A stretch of DNA of 64,000 nt. It comes from Dromaius novaehollandiae. Its lineage: Eukaryota > Chordata > Aves > Casuariiformes > Dromaiidae. The translations under genes were made by a program, and so were the position numbers. Shown piece after piece: positions 15,116 to 29,400 of this stretch. The DNA lies in assembly GCF_036370855.1 (NCBI RefSeq), contig NC_088101.1, positions 5,153,501-5,217,500 on the forward strand, in the 5' to 3' direction. The notes under the pieces are model-generated. The model saw only the letters and a list, made by a program, of their open reading frames with translations, was not told the origin of the DNA and ran no database searches. Every line of letters starts with the position of its first letter. The first letter of the stretch is position 1.

Positions 15116-16944
15116 AACATTTCTGATGTGGCAAACATTGTCAGAAAGAGGTATTCTTGTCCTGAAACTTTGCCAAGAAACTTAGGGCTCAGACTTCAGA
15201 TCATAAGCTTGTTTCAGACTATGAGTTACAGTAAGAAAATCACTCTGTAACACCATTCTTCCAGAAACTGAAGAATTATTAATATTGACTTGGTTTGTAA
15301 CAGCACCTATAGGCCCTGGCCCCAGTGTTTCAAGTAGTGTAGAAACACACACCAAAAAAAAAGAAAAGAAAAAAAAAAGAAATGCACACTTATATTTTCT
15401 TTTCCTTTGTCAATTAGACTATAAACACTCCAAAGCAGAGAATATTTCCACCAGAAATAGTGGAAATAGGACTACTAGGTCCTAATCTTTCTGGCATATC
15501 TAGAACACACTGAAATAGAATCAAAACAGGTACCAAGCATTTAATGTTAACACCAATTCGTAGTGACATTTTATTTGATATCCAGATATGAGAGAAAGAC
15601 AAGATGCACAGCAGAATAGCAAGGGAAATTAAACAGCATGTGTAACCAGTAATATAAAAAATTGCTCATTCTGCAAAAATAGCTCGACTTGCACTTTCTA
15701 TTTCTTTTTCATTTTATGTTACTTGCTGTAAGTGCTTGTGACAGCACTCACACAAGTAGATAAATAAAGCCAAGCCAGATTTCTTCTTCTTCCATTTTTT
15801 CCCCCATTTCTACCAGGTGGTACCTCCTCTTGATCCTAGGTCCTGAATGAACATGTAGCACTGCACTCATGCAGCCACTGACAGCGCCAGATAATGGCCA
15901 GGAAGCTGTTGCTATTCAAGATTCCCTGCTATGTTACACCAGTGTTAATGAGAAGTAAATAATAATAATGATCAGCTTTCTTCAGTTTACAGTAAGACAT
16001 TAAATATTCACTGCGGTTACCAGCAGCTCAAGACAGGTTTCCTGGGGCCATGTGTCCTGCCCCTACTAGGTAAATGTTGCAATACTACAAATTCCATCTT
16101 CTGGAAGAACAGTTCAATGCTGTAAACTTCAAAGCATCCCATCCGGCTGGGCATCAAGGTTAGGAAATCTTTTGCAGATGGCAGATGAAGAGGAATGAAG
16201 TTGGAGGGGACACTCACTCACATGGTTTATAGCCTGTCTAATGCAGAGTGTGCCTATGCTTGATGTCACCTAGCTAACAAAAGCACTGCTGCAGCAAAGC
16301 CCTTCTGGCTCGCAGGGTGGGATAGGACCTAGTGGATGAAGCCCCGGGGGGGGTTGCAGACACTCACTGAAAGAGTTATAGTAAGCCATGCGACCACATC
16401 TGCTCTGCAGATGCTACCCTGCATTAGCACTGGTTCAGGCAATGGCCCTCTGAGCTGCAGTCATACCTCAGTTTTGCCAGGGGAGCTTGCTCCACCCACA
16501 GCTTATTCTTCAAGAGCTAAAAAAGAGAACTCTGACTCCCTCTAAAGGCAAGTTCCCAGATGCGCTCAGAGAAGTATCTCAAGCTCAGGAGAAGCAGCCA
16601 AAGCACAGTTCTATAATCAGACTCAGCAGCGAAACAACGGGGGACCTTACACATCTGTTCAGCTCACACAAGACCCCTGCTAAGCAGCAAAGAAATTCTA
16701 AATAACCTTCCAGCTAATGCACCAAGTAGTGGCTTTGTCAGGCTATAAGCATTTCTGGCTTTAAGCAACATATTAGGCAGAAATCTTCCTTGCTGATTTG
16801 AGCCAGGAAACGTGGAGTCAGTTCCCAGGCCAACGAACATTGTCCCAGTTTGCTTCTCCTGTCTGTGACAGATCACTGGCCCCATCATCCCAGTATTTGA
16901 GCACTTCTACCAACATTACTTTCATCCTAACTGTCAAACAGAGT

Positions 16945-17060
16945 GGTGCTATTATCCCCAGCATCCAGAGAGAACCTCAGAAACAGGGAGGTTAAAGACT
17001 TGCCCAAAGAGAAGACGACAGAGAGCGGGCAGACCTTGCCACTGAGCTGGAGTTTGACAT
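16945..17060 (-). repeat. MIR-like SINE relic
   Basis: TGCTATTATCCCCAGCATCC, CAGGGAGGTTAAAGACTTGC and CCAAAG.. follow the reversed MIR core (ATTATCCCCATTTTACAG, GAGGTTAAGTGACTTGCCCAAGG). Confidence 0.65.
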
Positions 17061-19639
17061 AAGTGGCTTGGTAGCTGCTAGGCAATGCCGTTTAGGATGA
17101 TCTCCAGTAAAATGCAGTTAGATAAAGCCACACCATTTCCCCAAGCATTCTGAAATTCTTAAAGGCCAAAAGATTAGCCCAAAGCAATGGTGGTCCATTT
17201 GTTCACCGTGAAAGTCATTTTCAGCTCTACAATAGCCAGAAAGCTTGTCAGCTGTGTGACTGGCAATTTGTGCTGGGTAATGGCTTACAACTGACAAAGC
17301 AAGGACAACGCAAGGCAGAGACTCATGCTCTGGGACATCCTGGGACTTGGCTGCAGTGTGCCCAGCCCAGGCCACCTTCATTACTGCCTCTCCCACAAGC
17401 TCCAAATTCCCTTACAGTTCTGAAGTTTAAAATCAGCCTCAAAGGGGTAAATGTAGAGATTGTCTCAGCATTTTTAAAATACATATAAAAAAACACTCCA
17501 CCTTTCTGCTTTCTTCATAATAACAGTTGATTAGGTATGAGGACCTACATTGGGTAGTCAGAGAACACACATTCTCCTTTACCATTATCAGTGAAAGTTA
17601 TCAGCAGTATTACCCACTTTGTTTCCATTGCCTTTTTGATGTCTCCTGTAGTCCATGGAGGTTGTCACAGAGCGAACAGCTAGAAATAGAAAATGTGGTA
17701 GGAACATAGGTGAGCAAATCAAGATGACAATTCTTTAATTCCTTGAAGTTTTGGGGAAATAAACTCTGAAAGGAAGAATTTGCAATTGAATCCCAGTTTG
17801 TTAGAGGGTGAACCATTTCTAAAAGAAGAAATAATCACCATGATGGAAATACAGCAGCTGAGCAACAGGTCTGGGAGGGAAAGCCTTGCCGCAGTCTTAC
17901 CTTACACTTTACTGGCCTCTAGCGGAAAACAGAAGCTATTATCTTGTGATGCCAAAATTTCATTCACAGAGCATAAGAGAAAAAAAATATACCACTACTC
18001 ACACAGTGTATGTATACATACCTGTCAAAGGAAACAATGCATACAACTAAAAAGGTTGACTATTCTGTATCAGCCACGTAAACAACTTTTGTATTGCTAA
18101 CACTCAGGGCGAATATTGAATAAAATGTTATTTCTTATCTATATATGTGATTGTTCCCATTTAGGTGCTTTTCTTAGCTGTGTGCCATAAAAGAGAAAGA
18201 TAAAGCATCACCTGCAGAGGCACAAACTTTGATTGTATTTGTACCGGAAACTCCAGGTCTTTGCATATGTTCCACTGAATATTAACCCTTTTAGCACTCT
18301 GATCACAGCAGCTTGGCTATAAAGTATACTCTAAGGAATTGAGCCACTATCTTCTATAAACACACAGACTATAGAAATGGAAACATATGCCTACATGAGC
18401 AGACAGCGATTGTCATACCAGTCATGCTGAAATACAAATTTGCTGATTCAGAAACATTCACTCCAGTTTCTGTGGAAGACAACTCACATCAATTAATTAA
18501 AAATATAAATAACACCAAGTAGGATCACAGGAACAAACCTCTGAAAAGATGTCAATGGAGGGCAATAGGTGTAGTGCACAGATATTAGACAACATAAAAG
18601 AGCAAGTCATCTGTTGGATTCCCACAGCTCTCAAAAACAGAGCCAGCTAAAAAGCAAACACTCTCTCCAGCAGAACAAGGCACAAAAAAAGGAATAATTA
18701 AAAGATGCCTCCTGAACAGAGACCTGACACAGATCATTGGAGAGGCCTGTCCTCCTTCAGCTGTGCATAATTCTCTTTGTTCCAGAAGCCTGGCTTGGCT
18801 TCCCTCCCTTGAACCTTCCAGAGTCAAGGGCAGCAGGCAAGGTTTGCTACTCTGCTCCCTGGATAACAGAGGCTCTGTCACTGGCAGCCTTGAGATGATG
18901 AAAGGCAGATGGCAGCACAGTACTCAGCAGGGACCGCTTGGCTGGTCTTCTGCAGAGGCATGGCCCTCCCAAGGCCTGAGGGCCAGGTGCAAGGACATGC
19001 CTTATTTTCTCTCCATAAACACTGCATTTGGTAGTCTTGGTATTCAGGAAAATGGAAAATAGCAACAGGCACCCTCAAACTCATGAAAAACTCACCCAAA
19101 GCATCACAGCACAAAGTGGGTATTTTCTGATCATATTTTCTGTATAGTTTGACTGTCTCTTCCACTCATTTTACCAGCTTACATGTTAGCCTGTGCTACA
19201 GAAGCATGTCACTGGAAACTTCTTAGGAGGCTGAAGAAGAACACATGCCAAAACAACACAGCATTCATCCATTCAGAGTGGGACTACCTGAGTCAGCTAA
19301 TAAATCTGAAAACACATTTTGGAAAGCAAAGTGCACTCTTCTGACATATTTGTTCTGCTCCATCACCTTGGTCACTCCCCACTCACCATCGAGGAGAGGG
19401 GGAAAGAGACACCTACCTCCAAAAGACATCATGTTAATATTTTTAACCAGTTCAGAAACCCTCAGCACCTCTTATTATTTCCAAACATATGACCTGCTAG
19501 CCAGTGCAGTTTCAGACTAAAAATATGGACACCTCAGAGGAGCAATACCACAGTCATCAAGGAGAATAAACACCAACCAAAGGGAAAAAATTAACAAGAT
19601 TGAGCTGCAACAATGTTAAGGAAAAATCAGGTTTCTTTC

Positions 19640-20340
19640 AGCTCCAAAAAGTCTAAAGCCCCCAAAGGGCTTCCTTGGGGACAGCTCTAGTTTGGGCTAA
19701 GGGTGCTCACCACTCACCGCTTTGGGAAAGGCCCCACAGTGTCACTAAGTTGAAGTTACAAACCGCGCTGTCAGAATGGCTGTTGCAGGGGCAGTAACAG
19801 CCTGACTACCCAGACAGCAGGGGCTCTCCCAGGTCTCTGCAATAGCTGAGCAGACACAGAGGTAGCTGGGGTGGTAAGCCACTGACTGTTTTCTGGCATG
19901 GGTCAACAACTGGTAGCACCCTGCAGGTACCAGCCTGCAGACACTGCTCCTTCCCTGCTCTCTGCTCTGCTCCTCATCAAATTCAGCCCCATGGTTTACA
20001 CAGGCTGGGGCAGCTGGCTCAGAAGGGCAGTCCTGATTTTTCTCTTCAGAGAGAGGCAGCTCAGGGCAGTAAAGTCCTTTTCCTTTTCTGTCCCTTTCAG
20101 AGAGTTTAGTAACTCATTTAGGGCCCAGTAACTCAGGACAGGAGCCCTGGGGGCTTTGCTTGAAACCTCACCATTTCTATCTGTTTGCTCTGTATTACTC
20201 CCCCTTTTTTGTCTGTCTCTTTTTCCCTCACTCTCTCTTTTTCTTTTTCTCTTCTGTATGTGAGGGAGGCAGGGAGTGTAAAATGAAAACAGCAGCAGGG
20301 AAACTCTAAGGGGTAAGTACCAGGCTAAATCTTGCTCAAG
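19640..20340. other. GC-richer intergenic block of unknown nature
   Basis: This block is visibly more GC-rich and CAG/CTG-containing than its surroundings, with a pyrimidine-rich tract (about 20,200-20,255) near its end. It has the look of an old LTR or other repeat, but I found no TATA/poly(A) pair or ends to prove it. Confidence 0.3.
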
Positions 20341-22120
20341 TTCCTTTGGCTCACTACTAGTCCAATTTTTTTTTCCCTACAACATTTAACAGAGTAACCA
20401 GAAAAAGCCCAATCTCCATGCTATAAATTTAAAATAATTAACCAAGGGATTTCAAGTCCGTGCGTTTTCAGGGCTAGCTGAACTCCCATCTGTAAATCCT
20501 ATGAATTAGTTTCATTGTATTTATTTTTTCCACCAGACAAAGCAGAAGAGATGGAATGAATCTGAACTGGAAACAGACTTCTCAGTCTATTACATGGACT
20601 GGGATCTCAGAAAGAGCCTTAGAAAGTCTTCGGCTAGCTCTGTTAGGGCCTGCGTTGCAGAATGATTGTCAGTGACCACACGAGAGAAGACTGTCCATTA
20701 GGCAAAATGGCAAGAGGGCCAGTGCACACTTCACCAGGCTGAGGCAGCACCAGAAGCAAAGCTTGGTTAGCACAGGAGAGGAAAGCTTTTGCCAGTATCA
20801 AGAGAGGCAGCTGGAGAGCTCTCTACACATTCTCCTTTTGCTTTGCACCAAAAACAAACAAAACAAACAAAAAAACCCCTCCATTCTACAGTCTTAATTT
20901 CTTAGACTGCAAAACATTTGGTCATGGTCTGATATATATTCTTTTATCTAATTTGGGGTATGCAGGCAATATCCAGGTCAAAACAGAAAAGGAAAAATCA
21001 CAGGAGCCTTAACAGATGAGTTAAAAATGCAGGAGTGTGAGTCCTATTTTCGTAACAGCTGAAGCACATGAGAAAGCAAACACTGTTGAACACCAGCAAA
21101 ATACATACCAGTGTAACCAATTTTGCTTCCAACAGGAGAGGAGGATCCTTTTAAATACAGAGATATTTAAAATACACACGGTAAAACCAATCTGAGCTGC
21201 CCAATGCATGCAATAAATGTGACTTTCAATAATCTCCTCTATCATCACCAGACAACATGGAGCTTCTGAGGCTGTTCTCCTGAAGTCCTGGGTACAAGCA
21301 ATTGCCTTTACATCTGTCACATGGACACGAATGAGCACAAGAGCTCAGAGCTGGCTAGATTATACCAGAGCAGCCATTTTGTAGCTAATGGCATATGTAG
21401 TGTGAGTACCTCCTATGCCATGCCTGTAATTGGCTACATATAGCCCAGCACCTATATAGCAACAACCTTGCTTGGTCCTGGGCCACAGGATAATCTGAAT
21501 CCTTTCTCCCTGCAGTGGGACAAAGCCAACCAGTCCAGGACAATTTCCAAGACCAACATCGCCACAATGACCCAGAACTCTTATGCACCTTCAGATCACA
21601 ACCATCCCGACATGAAATGAATATAGGAGTTTTAAGTTTTAAACATTTCTGAAATAGTAAACAGATGAATAGAGGTAGGACTATGTGCCTTGCAGTCCTA
21701 AGCATACTAAGATTATGGTGTGATCAGTCAGGATAGTTGGTCTCTCCTGAACCTCCTTTATTTTGTTTTGAAGGCACAAAGGAGACTTAGCATAACAGCA
21801 AACAAACCGGTATTTTAGTACCTGTTGCTCAGGAAGATGCAATATTCTAGAAAGGGGAAGAATTTCACTCCATGTCTATAGAAGCATTTTATTTCCAGTG
21901 GTTTATAAATACTTTGCTTTTTATCCGCTAAAAGATAAAAAAGTAATTAAGTTGAATTTTTTTTAATTCCAGAGAAATTCAGCCTCCCCTTCCTGTTGCG
22001 CCTTCTGAATTGTCCACCTTACCTGTTTGTCACTTTTTCCTACAACCCCTGAAACTTTTTAGGCCTTCCAGTGACATGAAAAACTTGAAACAACAGATGT
22101 ATGATCACTGGAAAAAGCGC

Positions 22121-22152
<32 letters not shown>

Positions 22153-24140
22153 AAAAACGTTTTCTCCCCTTTCCCCCCACTGAAAAAAACCCAACCCCCA
22201 CAAAATAAAAGAGAGGCTCCTTGCTTCCTAAAAATTAATAGTGGGTCATCATTTAGATTTTAGTGAAACTGCCCTCCTATTGTGAAGTTACAACTGATTC
22301 TAATTGGCATAAGAAGGGCATGTTCTGATTCTTTCAGGTTGTATCAGGCAAAAAAAAAAAAAAAAAAAAAGGTGTATTAATGATCTTCCTGCCTGTTAAA
22401 ATATAGTACATCATATGTGCTATACTGCTTTGTTTCTGTCCAAGGCATTGATTTAATCCAATTAACAAGAAATCATCATGGACTGTTCTGGTTGAATGCA
22501 TCTCCACTCATACTTAAAATGTTGCACCATGAAGAAAAGCAGCAACAATTCCTTGAGCCAGACAGAAAGTACAAGAGCGCATGACCTCTACTAACATTGA
22601 AGAGAAACAAAGAGAATCCCAAGATCCATTGCCTGCTCAAGGGATTCAACAAAGCAACTTAAGAACATGCTTATCAGAACAAAACAGCACCCACATTGCA
22701 TCAGGTTTGGCCTTTTATGAGAATACTTTGTCATTCCAAACCTCTCATTTTGTAACACAGACACTAGTATTACGTACATGTGTGCACTTACCCAGCCATG
22801 CCTAATACACAGTATACAGCTGAGTTATATGAATGTTGGGAGTCTTTATGTAGAGACTGATTCTCTGCTGCTTTAGTTAACTGTAATATTGGAATTGAGA
22901 GAGGGCTTCCAGAATCACTAGAACTGCAAGTCAAAAGCATGCACTTAAACAAGGCTCTCACTGGCAAATTGCTAGCGAGTGTTTCCTGGGCAGCGTTGAC
23001 TGAAATGAACTTGTTATAAACTGAGTTTATAGAACACTCCTGGTGTAGAAGATTCCTTTTGCTCTCTTCTCTATAGCATTAAAAATCTTAAATTACTATC
23101 ATCCGTAGCACAGACCATTGTTGTTCAAGAACATTTTTTCTTAGTCTCTCACCTTCAGAAATTGTTTCATTTACAAAATCTTTTTAATACTGATCCAGAC
23201 TACCAAGTTTTAAAAACTGGACAACTCTACAACACTAAATTTATAACAAAAAGAGTGGGTTCAATTGAGGGAAAGATATTTAAAACAAACAAACAAACAT
23301 CCTACCAACAACAACCCAGCAGTATGAACTGCACTGTTGAGTCCAATTTGGATTGTAAATGGTTCCTAGAGAGACCTACTTTCACTACCCACAGACAAGA
23401 CTTTTGAGAAAATGAGCTCTTTGCTGTGGGATTAATAATAGATCTATGCAGATTGATATTCCCAGGAGATACAGGGAAAGGAAAAAATATTAAAAACTGA
23501 TGCTCCCAGCAAATGAAAAACTAATGGACCATATTTTCCTAAAGGGATGGGAGGTGCTTTCATTTTATTTCCCTCTGATGACTATGCAAGACCTGCCATA
23601 ATGGGTAAAGCTCAGGGAGCACCATCTCCAGCTAAATGGAAACACTTTGAAAATTTCAGAGAGAATGCAGAGGGGAGTGCAAGTCAAACAACCAAATTCC
23701 AACAGCACTGAATGCTCACAATTCTGCAGCAGAATTTAGCTCCATTTATAATTTACCTCAGAAAACAGAAGAATTCTTCAACATTCACATTTCAGCCTGG
23801 AGTTTCTATATACCCATGAGCAAGAACAGAAGGCCTTTTTTTAGCAGGGATTCAAATTGGAACTAAAGCTACTTCATCATTTAGGAACACTGTTTTTCAA
23901 AAACAATCAGCATTGGCTTATTCTACTTTCAAACTCATCTTAAGAGTTTTATTAACTCTGATAGAACAGTTAAGAGATGGGCATCTGTTGGTGACATCCT
24001 TGAAAACACTCAAGGTACCTCAGCTTATTTATACATATTTACAAGTAGGAAACTGCTTGTTTTCATTTACCTTCACTTTCAAAATCTCACCAACTACTTG
24101 AAAATTCATTCTTAAATGAGTTAGAAATGTGAAGAAATCA
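20341..24140. other. Intergenic, simple repeats
   Basis: No coding gene supported. It contains two long A runs (22,121-22,157 and 22,350-22,370) and (AAAC)n patches near 20,850 and 23,284. Confidence 0.6.
22121..22370. repeat. Two poly(A)-rich runs
   Basis: A run of 18 A followed by A/G-rich sequence (22,121-22,157), and 21 consecutive A at 22,350-22,370. These could be tails of old retrocopies, but no recognisable body precedes either. Confidence 0.6.
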
Positions 24141-24144
24141 AAAC

Positions 24145-24395
24145 TGATTTTCATTATTTAATATTTATTGATACAAAACAAAAAATAACTTGTAACAAGC
24201 TACTTGTAAATTTACAATTTACACTGGAGGAAAATCTTTTAAGATCAGTGAAACAGCGTACTCCCAGTACTGAGTATGTGTCCACTTGGATAGCAGTTAC
24301 AGTATTCTTTAGAACTCCCTCACATTAGATGATCCTCAGTTTGCAGGTGAAGTTATGGGGATGAGGTCTCCAATATCTCCTCTCCTGCTTTTGGT
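24145..24395 (-). ncRNA. Possible terminal exon of an unannotated minus-strand transcript
   Basis: Reading the minus strand, a pyrimidine/AT-rich tract ends in an acceptor (TTTTAG at about 24,396-24,401). About 230 bases with no long frame follow, then a canonical AATAAA (24,164-24,169). That is the form of a non-coding terminal exon. No upstream exon could be assigned, so this is a weak call. Confidence 0.22.
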
Positions 24396-24401
24396 CTAAA
24401 A

Positions 24402-27400
24402 TATAAAATGGAATTGAAGTTAGTTCATTCAGATTGACACAATCTGTAGCAAAAATCATGGCCTATCTGGGCACGCCATACTATTATAAAGTTACTGGAC
24501 AGTAAGGTGGAAGAACTGCAAATTGTATTCACAGCAGCAAGGATATCAGAACATACACACACTCCAGGGGCAAATCAATAAAAATATTAGTATCATTTCA
24601 ATTATGACTTTCAAAAAAGTGGATTACCTTAATACAATTTAACTGAACATGGCCTCTAATCTATTCCTCTATGCCAAATTTGGAGTTGTCAGTCACACCT
24701 GCTTGTGGCATTCACACTTGGTCTGTAGATATTATTTATACTGTCAGCAATCTGAAATGTGTATTTTGTGCAGAGCAAAGAAAATTTAAAATAACAAATG
24801 CACTGAGCCGTAAGGAGTAAATGTACATTTAAGTTTCATGCTATTTTTGTAAGAATCCTGTGCATATTTTAATTGACTTATATTCACTTTAGACAAATGA
24901 ACCATGATCCATGATTTACAATCCTAAGGCCATACAAAGCTGCTAACAATCAAGAGAAGTCTAAGAAGTAAAATGTCGGTTGCTAACCGACAGAATGAAG
25001 TCTAATGTAACCCACCATCAAGTGACAGCGAGGAACTGTTACTCCAGATGTAGAGTTACATGGAAAAAACAGCCACATCATCATCTGGACTGCACAAGAT
25101 GACAAATTTTCAAATTGATTTAAAGCCCATATAAAAAACCAAAAGACTGCCATTAACGGCCCACTAACAAAATATCTCCATTAAAAATTTGTTTGGTTTA
25201 GATACAGAAAATTTTTAGCAAAATCCACAATACTTATCAGTGGACTTATCATCAGACCCAGGATATGCATATTGCTTTGAGGGACACTTCAAAACAAAGA
25301 CGAAAAGGGGAAGATTACAGCCAACAGTTTTAACAAAAAATAACTTTGCATATCTTTTAATACACTTTCACTGTAAGGAAACAATGGCTTTTCACCAGTA
25401 GCCAAGCACTCTGTGGCACATCCCATATACTCTTTCAGCTGGTATGTTCATGGCCTGCTGTATGACGACAAAAGTTTTCTCCTCGTGTTATCTGCAGAGG
25501 GTATATCCATCTGCCCCTCCCCACCTCCTGTTTGAAGCATAAGATGCAAGGGTCCTCAACACAACAGTGAACTAAATTTATAGAAGAGAAGCTTTCATAG
25601 CATGGGAGCCTCTGATTTCCCCAAAGAGCTCTGGGAATCACGTGGGAACTGGGCATAACTTCTCAATACTGGCAAAGAAAAAAAAATCAAAGACTGAATG
25701 AATCACAAAATAAAAGAACCACCTTTGTTGTTGACACCTGCACTAGGGTATGTGAACACCAAGATCCACTGCAATGAAAACAGTTCCAAACCTATTGCCA
25801 AGATCTTGATGGCTACTTAGGGAGCCACAGACAAGGAAAAAAAAAAAAAAAAAGCACCCAGAACTAATAATTAGCCTAACCGATTGTGAATCCAAGTGAG
25901 AAGGGTCTGAGGACAGTGGGAAAACACAGTATCCTGCAGACAGACCAGAAACTGCTCTCCTCCCTGAGCTCCTGGCAAGATACATGGCACCACCAGATTC
26001 CAAAATTCAGAATTACAGATGACATAGGACATTGAGATAGTAGATACCTCACACCAGGGCGGGAACTGAAATCAACACAGGGGCATAGAAAGAGATTTGG
26101 GATTCCCAAACACATTTAGAGGACTGCTGATGCACAGGCTCAGAGCAGTGGGACACGCACAGAGGTGACCTGTGACATTGTTGTAAAGGAGACCGATCGA
26201 ATGATCACCCAGAAGAAAACTATACAGCAGGGCCCCGTGGTGCAGACTGAGCAAGATGACAGGAGGTACTGAACAACTGCTTCCCCCCATGCAGCAACTG
26301 GGAAGATTTCAAGAGAGTTCAGAGTTACCTGGGAATCTTTAACAGAAGGGAGGATCTCATCCATCCCTGGGCCCCAAAAAAGGGAGATTCTGAGGAAATG
26401 TATCCATCTCTAAAGAAAGCCTAGCACTCTACACCCAGGAAAAACAGCACAACAAACCATCTGGAGCAACTGAACAAGATGCTGTGCTTACTTCTGTTTC
26501 CTGCTATCTCAAGTGAGATGCAGGAGGTAGTTTATGACACCATAAATACCATCCTCCACCAGGCAGGAGAGAAAAAAGCTTAAACTTGTGGCTGGTGAAG
26601 GGAACTAAACATTTCACTAGGCAGAACTGGAGGGATGCAAATGAACTCCTTTTCCCACAGCATCCAAGCTTTTTCTCTCCTGATCTCTTCTGTACCCCTT
26701 GACCCCTCCAGAGCAATCACATTGAAAGGGATGAGGATGCCAGGCATGTGCACAAATATTCTAATGCACTTTGCAAAAACATTCCCACACATGGGCAACA
26801 AACAGGGTAAAATAAAGCCGACAGCTTCCAAACTGTGTGGGTAAATCTATATCATATGGAAGAAAACCTCAGGTGTGCTTGGTGAGCCACTAAGATGTAG
26901 GAGGTCTCAGCTCTGCCTCTAAGAGAAACCATCCTCTGACACTGACCCTGCAGGCCCTCCCAGACTCCCCAGCTTATTCAGTCCAGGCTCCTCCTTATAC
27001 ACCACAAAAATCTCACCAAGCAGGAAGACACTTTTCTCCTGGCATTGATTCACATTTCCAGAAAACTCAGGCAGCAAAGGGTTAGGGGGGGAGAGAGGGG
27101 GAAGAGTATATGTGCGCGCATGCAAATCTGCAGTGATGGGCACATATTTCCATGCTAGGCCTCTGTGCCAAAACCAGGGGGTGCCAAGCGGCATTCCCAC
27201 TGGCAACAGGAATGAAGATATAAAAGCAGGTGAATGTCTAGACTAGGCTGCCAATACAAAATCAGGGTATGGCTTGGTGCCTAAGTGATGGCAAAGCCAC
27301 AGCAAGATTGTGCCAAGGCAAAAGAAGTCACCAGCATGCTGAATTAGTGCTACCAGAGGAGCAGAACACACCATTTTCTGATGCTCTACGTTGAGTTTGG

Positions 27401-28549
27401 CCAGGTGGAATGGTGCTGGAAAGGAGTTTTTCAGCACTGCAGAGCCAGCCTCAACAGGTGGATGAGACTCAAGGGCAACCATGTGGGCCTGAAGCGGTCT
27501 CAGTTCTGTTTCTGCAATCTGGTAAAAACAAAGATGATGATGACGATAATGAACACCTTTCCAGGGATGTTCTAAGCCAGCCTTCTTGGGATTAGAACTA
27601 CATTAAAGTCTTTCAAAGAATGGATGACAAAGGAAGCTTTGCATTGCTTCTCTGAGCAAAAAATTGGGAGCTTTGCTAAGTCTTGTACAAAGCTTTATGG
27701 AGAGGCAACTGGTGAACTTTTAGGCCCAAGAATACCTCTGAAAGAATTCATATATTGGCAACTGAGTTGGAAAAAATTATACAATCCTCACCAGTGGCAC
27801 AAAGACAAAAGAAGAAACCTTCGGTGAGGGCACTGAAATCCAAAACCAGCAAGAAATTAGTTTAAGCAGCACGGCAAAAAATGTAGGAACAAAACATTCA
27901 AACTTGTTAAGGCAACGGAGAGGAACTGAAGCAGTGGCAGGTGAAAGCCTCTTCACATGGCCCACTCTAAGGGAAAAGGAGAGGCAAAGGTGCACCTTTG
28001 ACAGATACTGCAAGGAGAAAATTGCCAGCTCAAATGGCGGGACACAGAACATCTCACTGGCAGCACGTGCATATGGACTTTCATGAAGAAAAGGAAATTA
28101 TGATAAACATTTTTGTAATATATAAGGGGATCGTCTCTTCATAACTCCTGAAACATTTCAAGTTCCAGATGAATGCAAAAAAAGTTGGACATCTAAGCAA
28201 GTTATTAGCACACGCATGCCTCCAATTGGTTAAAAAAAATGTACTTCATTGGTGTACTCAGCTCCAGGGAAATGGGTAAGGACGGGGGAAGAGGATTGGC
28301 CTACACCTTATTAGCAACCCTTAGCATCTCACCAGAGAGATGAGCCTTGCAATGAAACAAATGCAAGCTTAAAATACTCTTCAGAAAAGGTACTAAATTA
28401 TTTTCAGGAAAACAGTGTTATTGCTATCATTCTTCTCTCACTTTCTTCCATCAAGAAACACAAGTGTGTTTATGCAGAGTAGATGCAGAATGTAAGCAAC
28501 AGAAGCCATTTTATGACCAAGGTAATGATTTCTGTGAACTTAACTGGGG
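24402..28549. other. Intergenic, no supported gene
   Basis: Short unrelated open frames on both strands and an A run at 25,837-25,853. Nothing recognisable. Confidence 0.6.
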
Positions 28550-28939
28550 TTAACAACCAAATAAAATGAAGCTATTCTAAATTCTGATGAGATAACCTAC
28601 TCAATGTAATTTGTGTGAAGGGTTAAACAGGATGCAAAGATGGACTCTGTAAGACACAAAAAGAAGAGGCAAATAAAGCAAACATTCAGTGTTACTTTGT
28701 CTTTAAAAGATAGTGGGGTTTTGCTCGCTGGCTGAAATACTGTTTAAGTCTGGCAGCTGTGTTCTAGTTTATTCCTGCAGCAACCTCTATGCTTTACCTA
28801 TGAATTATTTTAAGAGTGCACAATAAAGTTCAACTGTTCAAAAGGCCAATGTCCACTTTCACCAATATTAAGAAAATCAGCCATAATAAAAGTCAGAGAG
28901 CACTTGCTGGATGCAAAAAGGCCTCTGCAATTATCACTT

Positions 28940-29400
28940 AATTGTTCTTCATGGGCCAATACAGCAAGTCTCATAATTTCCCCTTAAGGTCAATCCCTCC
29001 TTCAGCACTTTTTCCTAACCGGCTACTTAATTAGGCCTCTTTCCTGGGCTTAATTATAAATTTGTTTTCATTAATTAGCCTCCAAGTTGACTTGGCACTT
29101 ACTGAGATATAAGAGAAGTGCTTAGTTTCTTCAGTGTATGGGCTACTGTATCCTAAGGGAGCCCCCTCACTGTCAGCCATAAAATTTCAAGTTCAAATTG
29201 TGTTTGGAAAAAAAAAAATCATAATTAACTTGCATATCTTGTAATTGCCCACTCTGTTCTACATCACAAAAATGATGTTAACATAAAAAAGGATGGAATT
29301 AATTAAGTTCGGGCCTCTTTTTCAATGGATCACGTTCAGCAATTGAATCATGCAACTTTAGATAATATAAAATGACTTGATGGTCTTAAATGAAAGTGAT
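28940..29400. promoter_or_regulatory. AT-rich block with clustered homeodomain cores, candidate enhancer
   Basis: TAATTA cores occur at 29,028, 29,051, 29,072, 29,222 and 29,300, five within about 280 bp, in non-repetitive sequence without a coding frame. Such clusters are common in conserved non-coding developmental enhancers of gene deserts. Conservation itself cannot be tested here. Confidence 0.35.

Larger units (their letters stand above)
9291..19640. other. Intergenic with SINE relics
   Basis: No coding gene supported. The interval holds the MIR-like relics listed separately, a T/G-rich homopolymer at about 14,507-14,524, and otherwise unremarkable AT-rich sequence. Confidence 0.65.
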
